From Bacillus sp. F19 (GTDB lineage: Bacteria; Bacillota; Bacilli; Bacillales; Bacillaceae), in assembly GCA_023823795.1 (NCBI GenBank), contig CP085710.1, forward strand, positions 3,374,001-3,438,000: DNA of 64,000 nucleotides, written 5' to 3'. Of the stretch, positions 1 to 9,167 are shown in pieces (the stretch's first letter is position 1; the number at the start of each line of letters is the position of its first letter). The notes under the pieces were generated by a model. It ran no database searches. It saw only the letters and a program-made list of their open reading frames with translations, and had not been told where the DNA came from. A program made the translations under genes and the position numbers.

Positions 1-180
1 GCGGAACCGACTGCTTAGCTCCGACAGACAGATAAGGAGCAGACTGGAAAGTCTGGGTTTGACTTTTCAGGCTGATCCGTTCTGGCAGAGGAGTTAGGAG
101 GTGGAGCTGGACAATATGAACAGTGGAGCAAACAGTTCGACTCAGACAGACAGATAAGGATCCGACAGAAAAGTCCGGGT
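1..180 (+). repeat. Dispersed intergenic repeat, one full and one partial copy
   Basis: Positions 1-115 hold a near-complete copy of a repeat also found at about 28666, 34136 and 39017, all in the same orientation. Shared blocks are a CTGCTTAGCTCCG start, the core CAGACAGATAAG, an inverted pair AAAGTC/GACTTTTC around a 7-base loop, and a terminal block like GGTGGAGCTGGACA. A second, truncated copy starts at 139 and ends near 180 after the AAAAGTCC arm. No reading frame is associated. The inverted arms suggest a MITE-like or hairpin element, but no transposase or target duplication is visible. Confidence 0.7.
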
Positions 181-224
181 ATATCATTTCTGCGCTAAAA
201 CTTCGATTCTGGTACAGCCGGAAA

Positions 225-417
225 TTATAATTTAGCCAAATTCGCCTATTTATTAGCCAAAATCTCATTTTATTTTGCCGTTTTCCGATTTTATTTAGTC
301 GATTTTGCATTTATTATAGCTTTACAGTTTTTTAATATAGCCGTTTTGCATCTTATTAAGCCGCACTGGGCAATATTTAGCTGATATCCTGATTTTCTAG
401 CCGAGTTCGGGTTATAA
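225..417. repeat. Degenerate about 21-bp AT-rich repeats
   Basis: About nine imperfect units of 18-23 bp follow each other, each built around TTAGCC or TATAGCC followed by a T-rich stretch and often GATTTTGCATTT. The period is close to two helical turns. Similar units occur in the opposite orientation at 57080-57180 and, more weakly, at 32215-32330. No coding potential is seen. Confidence 0.45.
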
Positions 418-514
418 TCACCATAAAAAGATGAATCAGCAACTTAGCCGTTCACTCTGCTTCTCTATGTATGCCATACTTCCAAGAAACACAATGGCTT
501 ATCCCTTTTCATAA

Positions 515-570
515 CAAAAAAAACCGAAGTAAAGAGGGGGCAGCTTTACTTCAGCCATGTTTTACTTCGG
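515..570 (-). terminator. gpsA terminator with two competing 5' arms
   Basis: On the minus strand the arm GAAGTAAAG (552-544) pairs with CTTTACTTCGG (534-524), followed by eight T (523-516). An additional upstream arm CCGAAGTAAAA (570-560) could pair with the same 3' arm. It lies downstream of gpsA. Confidence 0.75.
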
Positions 571-834
571 ACTAATCGGAACCCATTGATTAGAGCAACT
601 CATAATTTACTACGATGCATTTTATGCGAATTTCAGAGCATTTGCATCCTCTAATGCCTATTTTTAAAGATAAAGTAAGCCATTTTAAAGGGCAGAGAGG
701 AAACGTAAGTATGTGATTCAATGCTTTAGTGTGATTCACGCATTTGCACCTAGTGGTCCGTTTCATGAGTAAGATTGTTATTCTTTCACAAACTCAAGCT
801 ATTCTATGCATTTCCCGGCCTTGTGCCACAAGAG
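571..834. other. Intergenic DNA with no recognised feature
   Basis: Between the terminator and the gpsA stop codon I see no convincing reading frame, RNA or promoter. A short direct repeat of GTGATTCA occurs at about 714 and 731. The yphE/yphF genes that I recall downstream of gpsA in B. subtilis are not visible here. Confidence 0.4.
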
Positions 835-1869
835 TCAGCTGCGATTTCCACTAATATTCACAAGATCTTCCATTTCGTTTGTTTTCACTCTGGCCATGAG
901 GGAATCAACGGCATCTTTTACTTCTTTATCGTTGAATAAGACATCATATAGAGCTTCTGTAATCGGCATTTTCACTTCATATTTTTGGGCAAGCTGATAG
1001 GCTGCCTTAGTCGTTCTGACGCCCTCTACGACCATGCCCATGTTTTCAAGAACATCCTCAAGCTTTTTGCCTTTTCCAAGCAAATTGCCGGCTCTCCAGT
1101 TTCTTGAGTGAACGCTTGTACAAGTAACTATTAAGTCTCCTATACCTGTGAGTCCCGAAAACGTTAACGGATTCCCGCCCATTATACTGCCAAGGCGCGC
1201 TATTTCAGCAAGGCCTCTCGTAATAAGAGCAGCTTTGGCATTATCTCCGTAACCGAGACCGTCCGTTATTCCTGCTGCAAGTGCAATGATATTTTTCAGA
1301 GCTCCGCCAATCTCAACCCCTATGACATCAGGGTTTGTATACACTCTGAAATGCTGATTCATAAATAAATCCTGAATAAGCTCTGCTGCTTCAAGGTTAT
1401 CGGATGATGATGTTACCGTTGTCGGCTGTCTCAAGCTCACCTCTTCAGCATGGCTTGGCCCTGATAAAACCACTACATCCTGAAGGAGGTTAACAGGAAC
1501 TTCCTCTTTAATAATTTCAGATATGCGCATGAGGGAATCAGGCTCAATTCCTTTGCTTACATGGACAATCGTCAATTTATGATCTATCACTTCTATGACA
1601 TCCTGAAGAACTTCTCTTATTGCTTTAGTCGGAACAGCCAAAACCGCGATATTTACTGAATTCAGTGCTTCAGCTAAATCTGTATAGCCTTTGATAGCAT
1701 CTGAAAGCTCTACATCAGGCAAATATTTTTGATTCCGGTGTGTTTCATTAATTTGTAAAATCAGCTCTTGGCGATGCCCCCATAGTCTTACTTCGTGATT
1801 ATTATCTGCTAGTACAATACTAAGCGCTGTTCCCCAGCTGCCTGCACCAAGAACGGCAATTCGTTCCAT
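835..1869 (-). CDS. gpsA: NAD(P)H-dependent glycerol-3-phosphate dehydrogenase
   Basis: GpsA reduces dihydroxyacetone phosphate to sn-glycerol 3-phosphate, the backbone for phospholipid and teichoic acid synthesis, in the cytosol. The 344-residue protein has the usual family length. The N-terminal Rossmann motif GAGSWGTA is at residues 8-15, the substrate-site lysines fall in VSKG (K106) and GALKNI (K192), and an all-alpha C-terminal domain follows. The ATG is preceded by a GGGGTG-type ribosome binding site. It lies 15 bp after der, as in other bacilli, and the pair is probably cotranscribed. The terminator sits at 515-570. Nothing is unusual. Confidence 0.97.
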   Translation of the reverse strand: MERIAVLGAGSWGTALSIVLADNNHEVRLWGHRQELILQINETHRNQKYLPDVELSDAIKGYTDLAEALNSVNIAVLAVPTKAIREVLQDVIEVIDHKLTIVHVSKGIEPDSLMRISEIIKEEVPVNLLQDVVVLSGPSHAEEVSLRQPTTVTSSSDNLEAAELIQDLFMNQHFRVYTNPDVIGVEIGGALKNIIALAAGITDGLGYGDNAKAALITRGLAEIARLGSIMGGNPLTFSGLTGIGDLIVTCTSVHSRNWRAGNLLGKGKKLEDVLENMGMVVEGVRTTKAAYQLAQKYEVKMPITEALYDVLFNDKEVKDAVDSLMARVKTNEMEDLVNISGNRS

Positions 1870-1884
1870 CCCTATTCACCCCTA

Positions 1885-3195
1885 TTATTTTCTGGCTCTT
1901 GCGAAAATCTTAATTGGCGTGCCTTCAAAACCAAATGCATCGCGGATTCTGTTTTGCAGGAATCGCTCATATGAAAAATGCATTAATTCTGGTTCGTTAA
2001 CAAAAATAGCAAATGCCGGCGGCTTAACAGCAACCTGTGTAGCATAATAAATTTTCAATCTCTTGCCTTTATCAGTAGGAGTAGGATTCATCGCTACAGC
2101 ATCCATGATGACATCATTCAGGACGCTTGTTTCAACACGCAGAGAGTGATTTTCACTGGCCATAATGATTTTTGGCAGCAATGTATGGATACGTCGGGTC
2201 GTTTTTGCAGACAGGAAAACGATTGGAGCATAGTCCAGGAATAAGAAATGCTCTCTAATGTTCGTTTCGAAATCTTTCATTGTTTTTTCATCTTTTTCAA
2301 CTGCATCCCATTTATTCACGACAATCACGACTGCACGACCTGCTTCATGTGCGTAGCCTGCAATTTTTTTATCCTGCTCGATAATGCCTTCTTCCCCGTC
2401 AATGACAACTAGTACGACATCTGAACGATCAATGGCTTTCAGGGCACGGAGAACACTGTATTTTTCAGTGGACTCGTATACTTTTCCCTTTTTTCTCATG
2501 CCGGCAGTATCAATAATAACGAAATCCTGTCCTTCATACCGGTAGCTTGTATCAACTGCGTCCCTTGTTGTACCTGCAATGTTGCTCACGATTACGCGGT
2601 CCTCTCCAAGGAGTGCATTCACAAGCGAGGATTTACCGACGTTTGGCCGTCCGATTAAACTGAACTTGATTGTTTCTTCATCATAATCTTCCGTCACAAT
2701 ATTTTTGAAATGCTCTGCAACTGCATCAAGCAAATCTCCAAGTCCCAGACCATGTGATCCTGAAATTGGGAATGGCTCTCCAAATCCAAGCGCATAGAAA
2801 TCATAGATGCTGGCTCTCATTTCAGGGTTGTCCACTTTGTTTACAGCAAGGACAACCGGCTTTTTGCTGCGGTAGAGAATTTTTGCCACTTCTTCATCTG
2901 CAGCGGTCACACCTTCTCGTCCATTTGTCAGAAAAATAATAACATCCGCTTCATCAATCGCAATTTCAGCCTGCTGACGAATTTGAGCTAAAAACGGCTC
3001 ATCTCCAATATCAATTCCACCTGTATCAATCACGTTGAATTGATAGTTCAGCCATTCTCCTGAACTGTAAATTCTGTCTCTTGTTACTCCTGGTATATCT
3101 TCGACGATTGACACACGCTCGCCAACGATTCGATTAAAAATCGTCGATTTCCCGACATTCGGGCGGCCGACGATTGCAATTACCGGTTTAGCCAT
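1885..3195 (-). CDS. der: Ribosome biogenesis GTPase Der (EngA)
   Basis: Der is a double GTPase needed for 50S ribosomal subunit maturation. Starting at the ATG at 3195 gives 436 residues, the usual length, beginning [23 protein letters not shown] ribosome binding site precedes this ATG, so the longer frame to 3246 is rejected. Two G domains are visible: G1 loop GRPNVGKS at residues 10-17 and again near 180, each with DTGG or DTAG (G3) and NKVD or NKWD (G4). A C-terminal KH-like domain follows. gpsA is downstream; a weak hairpin at 3284-3318 separates it from the yphB group upstream. Confidence 0.97.
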   Translation of the reverse strand: MAKPVIAIVGRPNVGKSTIFNRIVGERVSIVEDIPGVTRDRIYSSGEWLNYQFNVIDTGGIDIGDEPFLAQIRQQAEIAIDEADVIIFLTNGREGVTAADEEVAKILYRSKKPVVLAVNKVDNPEMRASIYDFYALGFGEPFPISGSHGLGLGDLLDAVAEHFKNIVTEDYDEETIKFSLIGRPNVGKSSLVNALLGEDRVIVSNIAGTTRDAVDTSYRYEGQDFVIIDTAGMRKKGKVYESTEKYSVLRALKAIDRSDVVLVVIDGEEGIIEQDKKIAGYAHEAGRAVVIVVNKWDAVEKDEKTMKDFETNIREHFLFLDYAPIVFLSAKTTRRIHTLLPKIIMASENHSLRVETSVLNDVIMDAVAMNPTPTDKGKRLKIYYATQVAVKPPAFAIFVNEPELMHFSYERFLQNRIRDAFGFEGTPIKIFARARK

Positions 3196-3283
3196 AGCAA
3201 TCTTTCCTTTCAACTTGCAGTTTATGTATTTTAATGCGGGCAACATATAAGTTCATATCTTACATTATAAGCTTTCCCTTTTC

Positions 3284-3318
3284 ATGAAAGAAACCCTTCT
3301 CTATTTTCGGGAAGGGCT
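3284..3318 (-). terminator. Probable terminator after the YIEGIA group
   Basis: Minus-strand stem CCCTTC...GAAGGG followed by TTTCTTTC lies between the 63-residue gene and der. The T-tract is interrupted, so readthrough is plausible. Confidence 0.5.
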
Positions 3319-3358
3319 TAACTTTTATATATTAGCAGAGTTTAGCATGTTGTACAAC

Positions 3359-3550
3359 TCAATGCTTTACAATAATGTACAGATCTTCACCAATTCCGTG
3401 AGCTATTCCATCTAAAATCGCTTCTAGATTTTTTGCGTAAAAATCCATTTCTTCTTTTGTTTTGACTACAAAGACGGCTGTCCCGCCTGTTACTTTCTCA
3501 GGGCTTGTCGTTACCGCTGCCAGAATATATTTTTCGAGTGATGTGTTCAC
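3359..3550 (-). CDS. Small capping-type subunit for YIEGIA protein
   Basis: A 63-residue soluble protein that starts at a GTG overlapping the yphB stop codon (GTGA), indicating translational coupling. It resembles the small proteins annotated as the capping complex subunit for YIEGIA, always encoded next to the YIEGIA membrane protein in spore formers. No membrane segment or catalytic motif is visible. The sequence is a compact alpha/beta mix ending IGEDLYIIVKH. The neighbourhood suggests that it partners YphB, and the biochemical role is unknown to me. Confidence 0.7.
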   Translation of the reverse strand: MNTSLEKYILAAVTTSPEKVTGGTAVFVVKTKEEMDFYAKNLEAILDGIAHGIGEDLYIIVKH

Positions 3551-4443
3551 TTTTCAGACCTGCCTTTTTTATTCGCCTTGGATTCACTTGGCATTCTAAT
3601 CGCATTTTCAAGCGTAGGAACTTCCCCTATAACCGTTTTAGCAAGCTCAATGTCCCCTCCTTGCGGAAGGACAAATACACCTACTCTTCCATCATCCAAA
3701 TCACGTTTAGCAAGCGGAACCAAGGATGGCTCACCAGAATCGCGGTGCACACCAAGAGCTGTTGACACATCGTGCAGAATCGCCTGTCTTTGGCCAAGAT
3801 TTGCAATGGTCGTTCTTGCATTGTAATTTTTCGGAGTCAAAATAAATCCCATGCCATATTTCATTACAGCTTCCTGCTTTGCAGGTATCCCAATATTCAT
3901 TATATAAATGTTATCAATATATAAACCTGCGCCTTCAAAATGGGGTTCTTTATATTCAATATGGACGATATCCTTCATTTTGCTGCCGGCCATTAGTTTT
4001 TTAGAAATGATCAGACATATTACACCTGCTGCAAGGGCTGCCCAAATGTTAAAAACTAAATACGCAAAGGTAGTCGTTAAAGAAGTAAAAATCACAAGGT
4101 AATTTCTGCTTTCAAAGGCAACGGCAATTCCCTCAATGTAGGTTTTCCCTCTGGGAACAAGCTCATATCCGTCCAGCTCCGACAGAGTATTCCGTTCCAT
4201 GTTTCTGACTTCTCTGAATTGCGAAGCAGCAAGCGAGAGAAAGGTAATCGCAGTAAATTCTTCTTCCATTATTGCTGGGATGGCAATTGTGCCAAGACCG
4301 GCTGCAATAAACCCCAAAGCAACATGAATTATTTTACCATGCAGATAGGTAGGGTACTGCCTGTAATCTGTTCTTAGCATATACAGTCTTGAAATAACCC
4401 CAAAAGCAACACCGAATAAAATCGGATAAGTATACTCATTCAT
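3547..4443 (-). CDS. yphB: YIEGIA-family membrane protein (YphB type)
   Basis: This 298-residue protein has the signature YIEGIA (in KTYIEGIAVAFESRNY, around residues 96-111) that names the family. Several hydrophobic segments fill the first 160 residues: near 1-20, 37-55, 118-145 and the IWAALAAGVICLII region. A soluble C-terminal domain follows. The family is restricted to endospore formers and is linked to spore envelope assembly or germination in B. subtilis as far as I recall; the mechanism is not evident from sequence. It lies 1 bp from yphA upstream and overlaps the small capping gene downstream, so the three form an operon. Confidence 0.85.
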   Translation of the reverse strand: MNEYTYPILFGVAFGVISRLYMLRTDYRQYPTYLHGKIIHVALGFIAAGLGTIAIPAIMEEEFTAITFLSLAASQFREVRNMERNTLSELDGYELVPRGKTYIEGIAVAFESRNYLVIFTSLTTTFAYLVFNIWAALAAGVICLIISKKLMAGSKMKDIVHIEYKEPHFEGAGLYIDNIYIMNIGIPAKQEAVMKYGMGFILTPKNYNARTTIANLGQRQAILHDVSTALGVHRDSGEPSLVPLAKRDLDDGRVGVFVLPQGGDIELAKTVIGEVPTLENAIRMPSESKANKKGRSEK

Positions 4444-4444
4444 A

Positions 4445-5041
4445 TTAAACCTGTTTCCCCCTTGCTGATTTTTGAGCCTGCTGATTAAATGACGCCATAA
4501 TTTGTTCTAAATAAGTCCACGCACATACGATGAAATATCCAATCGCAGCCATATTCAAGTAATCAGCTGTTCCGATTGTTAATCCATTATGAAATTTGCT
4601 CAGGATCACCCAGAACAATAACTCCCCTTGGCTCATGGAGAGGACAAGCAGCCCTATACGTTCGGGCATACTTTTCCCCAGATAAATCGTCAATATACTG
4701 ATAACACCAATAATGACAAAGTAACGATCGACTATAAACCATACTGGATCAAAAATTTCGAATAAATGTATGCCTGCATAGGCACTAGTTAACGTCATCA
4801 CAGAAAAAAAGTGATAAACCTTCCGCTTGCATCCCGAAGCCAAATAATACCCGATGCACAAAACCAGGATAAAAGAAATTCTAACCGAAAAAGAAGAAAC
4901 CTCTATAAACATTTCTCCAGATGCTATGCACACTAAAATAACCGCTGATATCATTGTTCGCCTTATGGATTTTTGCAGGAAAAAAGCAGCGACAATCCAA
5001 GCTCCCCACAAAATCCAATAATAAAAGACATTTTCCACCAT
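4445..5041 (-). CDS. yphA: YphA-family membrane protein
   Basis: A polytopic membrane protein of 198 residues with about six hydrophobic helices and a short basic tail. The ATG at 5041 is chosen because AGGAGTGAGA sits just before it; the frame remains open to 5062. It matches the YphA family found upstream of yphB in bacilli. It is translated immediately before yphB (1-bp gap). No catalytic motif is seen and the function is unknown. Its operon partners point to a role in sporulation or the spore envelope. Confidence 0.75.
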   Translation of the reverse strand: MVENVFYYWILWGAWIVAAFFLQKSIRRTMISAVILVCIASGEMFIEVSSFSVRISFILVLCIGYYLASGCKRKVYHFFSVMTLTSAYAGIHLFEIFDPVWFIVDRYFVIIGVISILTIYLGKSMPERIGLLVLSMSQGELLFWVILSKFHNGLTIGTADYLNMAAIGYFIVCAWTYLEQIMASFNQQAQKSARGKQV

Positions 5042-5165
5042 TCTCACTCCTATTCTTACCATTATGGGTTGATTCTTTGATCTTTAATCCACTTATTGAT
5101 TGAAAAGGGCTGTTTATATCGAGAATTTTTTCATGGATGATATCATGCTCTATCTCAAAATTGAA

Positions 5166-5196
5166 TTCATGGAGAATGGATGCTTGAGTCATACTA
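5166..5196 (+). promoter_or_regulatory. Candidate sigma-G promoter of ypzI
   Basis: A -10 CATACTA (5190-5196) lies 18 bp after TTCATG (5166-5171), which differs by one base from the TGHATR type -35 of forespore sigma G. It sits 23 bp before the ypzI start codon and is followed by the AAAGGAGGG ribosome binding site. Assignment rests on motif match only. Confidence 0.45.
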
Positions 5197-5218
5197 AAGG
5201 AATAAAAGGAGGGATATA

Positions 5219-5350
5219 ATGGGACGTGACCGTCAGGAAAAAAAGCTGAAAGCAAGCAAAAGAGTTGAATCTGACCGAGATCAATCACTTAATTACAAAG
5301 GAGCCACTTCTTTAGAGAGCCCTGAAGAATCAAGAGCCCGAAACAAATAG
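5219..5350 (+). CDS. ypzI: YpzI-family small protein
   Basis: A 43-residue, very hydrophilic protein beginning MGRDRQEKKLKASKRVESDR and ending ESRARNK. It follows a strong AAAGGAGGG ribosome binding site (5206-5214). Sequence and position between yphA and fni match the YpzI family of bacilli. The charged composition recalls small spore proteins, and a forespore-type promoter candidate precedes it, but no function is known to me. It is transcribed opposite to its neighbours and shares the bidirectional terminator at 5420-5456 with fni. Confidence 0.8.
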   Translation: MGRDRQEKKLKASKRVESDRDQSLNYKGATSLESPEESRARNK

Positions 5351-5419
5351 GAAAGCGGAGTAGTCCGTTTTTCTCGAAACAAACCCAATAGGCGACTAAT
5401 AAAAAAGCGTCTTTTTTTC

Positions 5420-5456
5420 AAAACAAAATCCGCACCCTATAATAGGATGCGGATTC
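5420..5456. terminator. Bidirectional terminator, ypzI and fni
   Basis: Stem ATCCGCA...TGCGGAT with an inner CCTAT/ATAGG arm has T-rich sequence on both sides: TTTTGTTTTG on the minus strand, TTCTTATTTTT on the plus strand. It lies between the convergent stops of ypzI and fni. Confidence 0.85.
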
Positions 5457-6524
5457 TTATTTTTCTATAATTCGATTGCTGAAGAATTTTGTATCAATGT
5501 TTCGCTCATTTAATCTATGATGAGTCAAACCGGATATAATGACAGGTGCATTTTGAAGATGACTGATGCTTACGGCTCCGAGTGCTGTCATGATCATTCT
5601 CAAATCATCCTGAACGGTTTTAATTTCTGAAACAAGAGCATCATATCCGTCTTCAATTAATATTTTCAGAAAGAATCCTGCCATCCCTGCGCTGGATGCG
5701 CCGAGGGAAATTGCTTTTGCTATATCCATCGCGTTCTGTATGCCTCCGGAACCGAGAATGGAGATGCCTTTAACAGACGATTTGAGCTCGGCAATTGAAA
5801 CAGCGGTTGGAATTCCCCAGTCATTGAAATAAGATAACAGTCTGCTTCTTCTTTCGTTTTCAATTTTTGCAAAGTTCGTTCCGCCGAAGCCTCCGACGTC
5901 TATAGCTGTCACGCCGGCATCTCTCAGCTTTTCGGCCGCTTCACGGTTCATTCCGAATCCGACTTCTTTTACGATAACCGGAACCTCTGACGCTTCTGCA
6001 ATGGCAGAAATTCTTTTTAAAGCACCGCTGAAATCCCTGTCTCCTTCAGGCATAACTAATTCCTGAACAACATTTAAATGAATTTGAATGGCATTTGCTT
6101 CTATCATATCAATGGCCATTTTTGCCTGATCCGGCGTTGCTTCGCTTCCAAGGTTTGCAAAAAGCAAGCCCTGTTGATTAACCTTCCGTACGACTTCATA
6201 AGAAGGCCTTTCTGAAGCATCGCGGATAGCAGACATTTGCGAGCCGACAGCAAGCGGTATTTTACACTCAGCAGCAGCGGAAGACAAAGCTTCATTAATT
6301 TTGACGGTTTCTGTTCCGCCTCCGCCTGTCATTGCATTGATAAAAATTGGCGAACTTAGAACAAGTTCGCCAATTTCAGCGTGCAGATCAATGTGATGAA
6401 CCGCAGTATCAGGCAAGCTCTGGTGCAGAAACATGACATCATCAAATCCGTTTTCTCTCAGCTGCCCTGTTTTTAATGCATGTTGAATATGGTCGATCTT
6501 ACGCTTAGCTCTGCTCACAGTCAT
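5457..6524 (-). CDS. fni: Type 2 isopentenyl-diphosphate delta-isomerase
   Basis: Fni is the FMN- and NADPH-dependent enzyme interconverting isopentenyl and dimethylallyl diphosphate for isoprenoid synthesis. About 355 residues form a TIM barrel of the usual length, with HQSLP near residue 33, MTGGGG near 68, [11 protein letters not shown] near 186, [10 protein letters not shown] near 211 and GSGGI near 260. These match the family flavin and substrate loops. The start is GTG at 6527 or ATG at 6524; the ribosome binding site is weak and lies within the end of ypfD, suggesting coupling. It is the last gene of a ypfD-fni unit. Confidence 0.95.
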   Translation of the reverse strand: MTVSRAKRKIDHIQHALKTGQLRENGFDDVMFLHQSLPDTAVHHIDLHAEIGELVLSSPIFINAMTGGGGTETVKINEALSSAAAECKIPLAVGSQMSAIRDASERPSYEVVRKVNQQGLLFANLGSEATPDQAKMAIDMIEANAIQIHLNVVQELVMPEGDRDFSGALKRISAIAEASEVPVIVKEVGFGMNREAAEKLRDAGVTAIDVGGFGGTNFAKIENERRSRLLSYFNDWGIPTAVSIAELKSSVKGISILGSGGIQNAMDIAKAISLGASSAGMAGFFLKILIEDGYDALVSEIKTVQDDLRMIMTALGAVSISHLQNAPVIISGLTHHRLNERNIDTKFFSNRIIEK

Positions 6525-6530
6525 CACCGT

Positions 6531-7676
6531 TTATTTCAATTTATTTAATTTATCGCCAATCATTTCGCCTAATTGAAAACCTGAAGACTCTTCTTTAGCC
6601 TGATAATTGCGGTAATCCTCTTCATCGGCTTTAGATGGACCTTCTAATTCTCTAATACTCAGGGAAATTCGCTGTTCGTTTTCATTTACATCCAATACCT
6701 TCACTTTTACTTCTTCATTCTCTGAAAGCACTTCTTGAGGTGTGCCGATGTGCTTATTCGAGATTTGAGAAATGTGAACAAGACCTTCTACACCAGGCAG
6801 AATTTCCACAAATGCACCGAAAGAAACTAAACGTTTCACTGTGCCGTCCAAAACATCGCCGGCTTTTACTTTATCAGCAATGGTTTCCCAAGGTCCAGGA
6901 AGGGTTTCTTTAATAGATAGTGAGATTCTTTCGTTATCGCGGTCAATCGATAACACTTTCACTTGAACTTTTTGTCCTTCTTCTACAACTTCAGACGGTT
7001 TATCGACGTGATTATGTGACAGCTGTGAAATGTGAACCAGCCCGTCAATGCCGCCGATATCAACAAAAGCCCCGAAATCAGTCAGACGCTGAACCGTTCC
7101 CTCAAGCACTTCGCCTGCTTTAATCATATCTAATCTTTGCTGTTTCTTTTCGCCGTGTTCTTTTTCAACTACAGCGCGGTGGGATAAGATGACACGATTT
7201 TTCTCACGGTCAATCTCAACAACCATCAGTGACAGCGTTTTTCCTTTATAGTCAGAAAAATCTTCAACAAAGTGAGACTCCACTAACGATGCAGGAATGA
7301 ATCCTCTTACACCAAGGTCAACCACGAGGCCTCCCTTAACAACATCCTTGACTTCCGCATCAAACACTTCTTTTGATTCGAATTTAGTCTGCAGCTGATC
7401 CCAGGCAAGATCTGCGTCAATTGCTCTTTTAGAAAGGATTAATGCTTCATCCTCGACTTTTGTCACTTTTAACTGCAATTCTTCATTTTCACTTACAACA
7501 TCAGAAGCTTTTTCAACGTGCAGACTGGAGAGTTCACTTATAGGAATAATACCGATATGTTTCACGTTGTCAATTTCAACAATTACCTGTTTGTCTTCCA
7601 CCTTAGTAACGATCCCTTTCAGAATGTCACCAACTTCCGGTGTTTTTACTTCTACATTATTCATGTCTTCAACCAT
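6531..7676 (-). CDS. ypfD: S1-domain RNA-binding protein YpfD (ribosomal protein S1 homologue)
   Basis: A 381-residue protein with four S1 (OB-fold) domains, at roughly residues 10-80, 100-160, 185-255 and 270-340, with repeating GFVHISQ-like motifs (GLVHISQLS, GLVHISQIS). It is the short Gram-positive S1 homologue, about 380 residues against 550 in proteobacteria. Low-GC S1 homologues bind RNA, but their ribosomal role is not firmly established. ATG 7676 is chosen because AAGGAGG lies 7 bases upstream; the frame is open to 7697. plsC lies 129 bp upstream, so a separate promoter is likely. Confidence 0.93.
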   Translation of the reverse strand: MVEDMNNVEVKTPEVGDILKGIVTKVEDKQVIVEIDNVKHIGIIPISELSSLHVEKASDVVSENEELQLKVTKVEDEALILSKRAIDADLAWDQLQTKFESKEVFDAEVKDVVKGGLVVDLGVRGFIPASLVESHFVEDFSDYKGKTLSLMVVEIDREKNRVILSHRAVVEKEHGEKKQQRLDMIKAGEVLEGTVQRLTDFGAFVDIGGIDGLVHISQLSHNHVDKPSEVVEEGQKVQVKVLSIDRDNERISLSIKETLPGPWETIADKVKAGDVLDGTVKRLVSFGAFVEILPGVEGLVHISQISNKHIGTPQEVLSENEEVKVKVLDVNENEQRISLSIRELEGPSKADEEDYRNYQAKEESSGFQLGEMIGDKLNKLK

Positions 7677-7805
7677 TCCAATTACCTCCTTGGTCACAAC
7701 CTACGACTTAGTTGGATATGTATGAAATCACTTTTTAGAATAAAGTGAAAATACTCTTTTTACTAACTTCTAATAAATGTTACATTTTGTCAAGTAGTAA
7801 GACTC

Positions 7806-8396
7806 TTAAGAGCGATGTTTTTCGAGAAGTTCTGCAATTTTTGACATAATCAGCTCAGTTGCCTCTTCAGCCGTTGCTTTTCTTTCTCTTAAAGGATCAA
7901 GATTGATAGGTTCACCGAAGAAAACTTTTACTTTTTGAAAAGGCTTATAAGTGCCGATGACCGCACAGGGAACTACTAAAGCATTAGATCTGAGGGCAAA
8001 AAAACCTGCTCCAGCAAGACCTTTTCCAAGCTTCCCGTCTTTGCTTCTGGTGCCTTCCGGAAATAACCCCAAAACGCCTCCGTCTTTCAGCACATTTAAA
8101 CCATTTCTTAAAGCTTCTCGGTCACTCATGCCTCTTTTAACAGGGAAGGATCCCACTTTTCTGACTATACCCCCTAGGACAGGGACTTGAAACAATTCTT
8201 CTTTCGCCATAAAATGCACTTGCCTTGGAGCTGATATCCCAACTGTAGGAGGATCTAAATTATCAATATGATTCGAACATAAAAGGATCGCGCCTTCTTT
8301 AGGAAAATGCTCTTTCCCTTTTACCTCGATCCGGTAAAGCGGAAAGAACACAGATGCTACAACACCTCTGGCAAATTGATAAAAGTTCATTTTCAT
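7806..8396 (-). CDS. plsC: 1-acyl-sn-glycerol-3-phosphate acyltransferase
   Basis: The enzyme acylates lysophosphatidic acid to phosphatidic acid at the membrane. The 196-residue protein carries the acyltransferase HX4D motif in CSNHIDNLDPP (about residue 42) and the PEGTRSKDGK block near 114, plus VPVKRGM and an N-terminal hydrophobic segment. The ATG at 8396 overlaps the cmk stop (TGATG), so translation is coupled to cmk; a TTG one codon earlier is possible. The cmk-plsC pairing is common in Firmicutes. Confidence 0.92.
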   Translation of the reverse strand: MKMNFYQFARGVVASVFFPLYRIEVKGKEHFPKEGAILLCSNHIDNLDPPTVGISAPRQVHFMAKEELFQVPVLGGIVRKVGSFPVKRGMSDREALRNGLNVLKDGGVLGLFPEGTRSKDGKLGKGLAGAGFFALRSNALVVPCAVIGTYKPFQKVKVFFGEPINLDPLRERKATAEEATELIMSKIAELLEKHRS

Positions 8397-9067
8397 CAAA
8401 GCCTCTCTTTGACAATTTTTTTGATTTCTTCCACAACACCTGTAATAGACAGTGACGTTGTATCAATTTCAACAGCATCATCTGCTTTTTTAAGAGGAGC
8501 AATGACTCGTTCCGAATCCAATTTGTCCCTTCTTGCAATATCAAGCTTCAGCTGCTCTAAATCTGATTCAAAGCCTTTTGATAGATTTTCATCATGACGT
8601 CTTTTCGCACGTTCAAGTACAGATGCTCTTAAGAATATCTTCACTTCTGCATCAGGCAGAACATGAGTGCCGATATCTCTTCCGTCCATGACCACTCTGC
8701 CGCCGCTTGCCATTTCTTTTTGTCTTTTGACCATTTCTTCTCTGACAGAAGCATGCTTTGCTACTATTGAAACAGAATTTGTGACTTCATGCGTCCGAAT
8801 TACTCCTGTGACATTTTCCCTATTTACATAAACAAGCTGTCCTTTTTCGCTTGGAATTAGGTCTATTTTTATATTAGACAGGATTTCTTTCAATAGTTCT
8901 TCGTTTTCTAACTCCGCATTCTCCTGAATCGCTTTATAAGTAAGAGCTCTGTACATTGCTCCCGTGTCGATATAAACATATGAATAGTCTTCTGCTAAGA
9001 TTTTTGCAACTGTGCTTTTGCCTGCTGCTGCAGGTCCATCAATTGCAATAGATAAATTTCGTTCCAT
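8396..9067 (-). CDS. cmk: Cytidylate kinase
   Basis: Cmk phosphorylates CMP and dCMP with ATP, salvaging cytidine nucleotides. The 223-residue protein has the P-loop GPAAAGKST at residues 10-18, the NMP-binding segment near [11 protein letters not shown] (36-46), [11 protein letters not shown] around 128-138 and the LID arginines in ERAKRRHDE. Length is normal. The start codon follows AAGGAGGACCT. It is cotranscribed with plsC and preceded by ypfB. Confidence 0.96.
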   Translation of the reverse strand: MERNLSIAIDGPAAAGKSTVAKILAEDYSYVYIDTGAMYRALTYKAIQENAELENEELLKEILSNIKIDLIPSEKGQLVYVNRENVTGVIRTHEVTNSVSIVAKHASVREEMVKRQKEMASGGRVVMDGRDIGTHVLPDAEVKIFLRASVLERAKRRHDENLSKGFESDLEQLKLDIARRDKLDSERVIAPLKKADDAVEIDTTSLSITGVVEEIKKIVKERL

Positions 9068-9128
9068 AGGTCCTCCTTGATAGTTTCCTAGATACGTATT
9101 CAGGAATCTTCATGCTGCACATGTTAAA

Positions 9129-9167
9129 AATAAGAAATAAAAATAATGCAGGTCTATTCATCCTGCA
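9129..9167 (-). terminator. ypfB terminator overlapping the gene end
   Basis: Minus-strand stem TGCAGG...CCTGCA (9167-9162 with 9152-9147) is followed by ATTATTTTTATTTC. It overlaps the last codons of ypfB. Confidence 0.7.

Noticed and set aside
806-997. Plus-strand 63-residue frame
   Set aside because: Antisense to the gpsA 3' end; no ribosome binding site.
4881-5288. Minus-strand 135-residue frame over ypzI
   Set aside because: It overlaps yphA and ypzI, has no family likeness and no plausible ribosome binding site.
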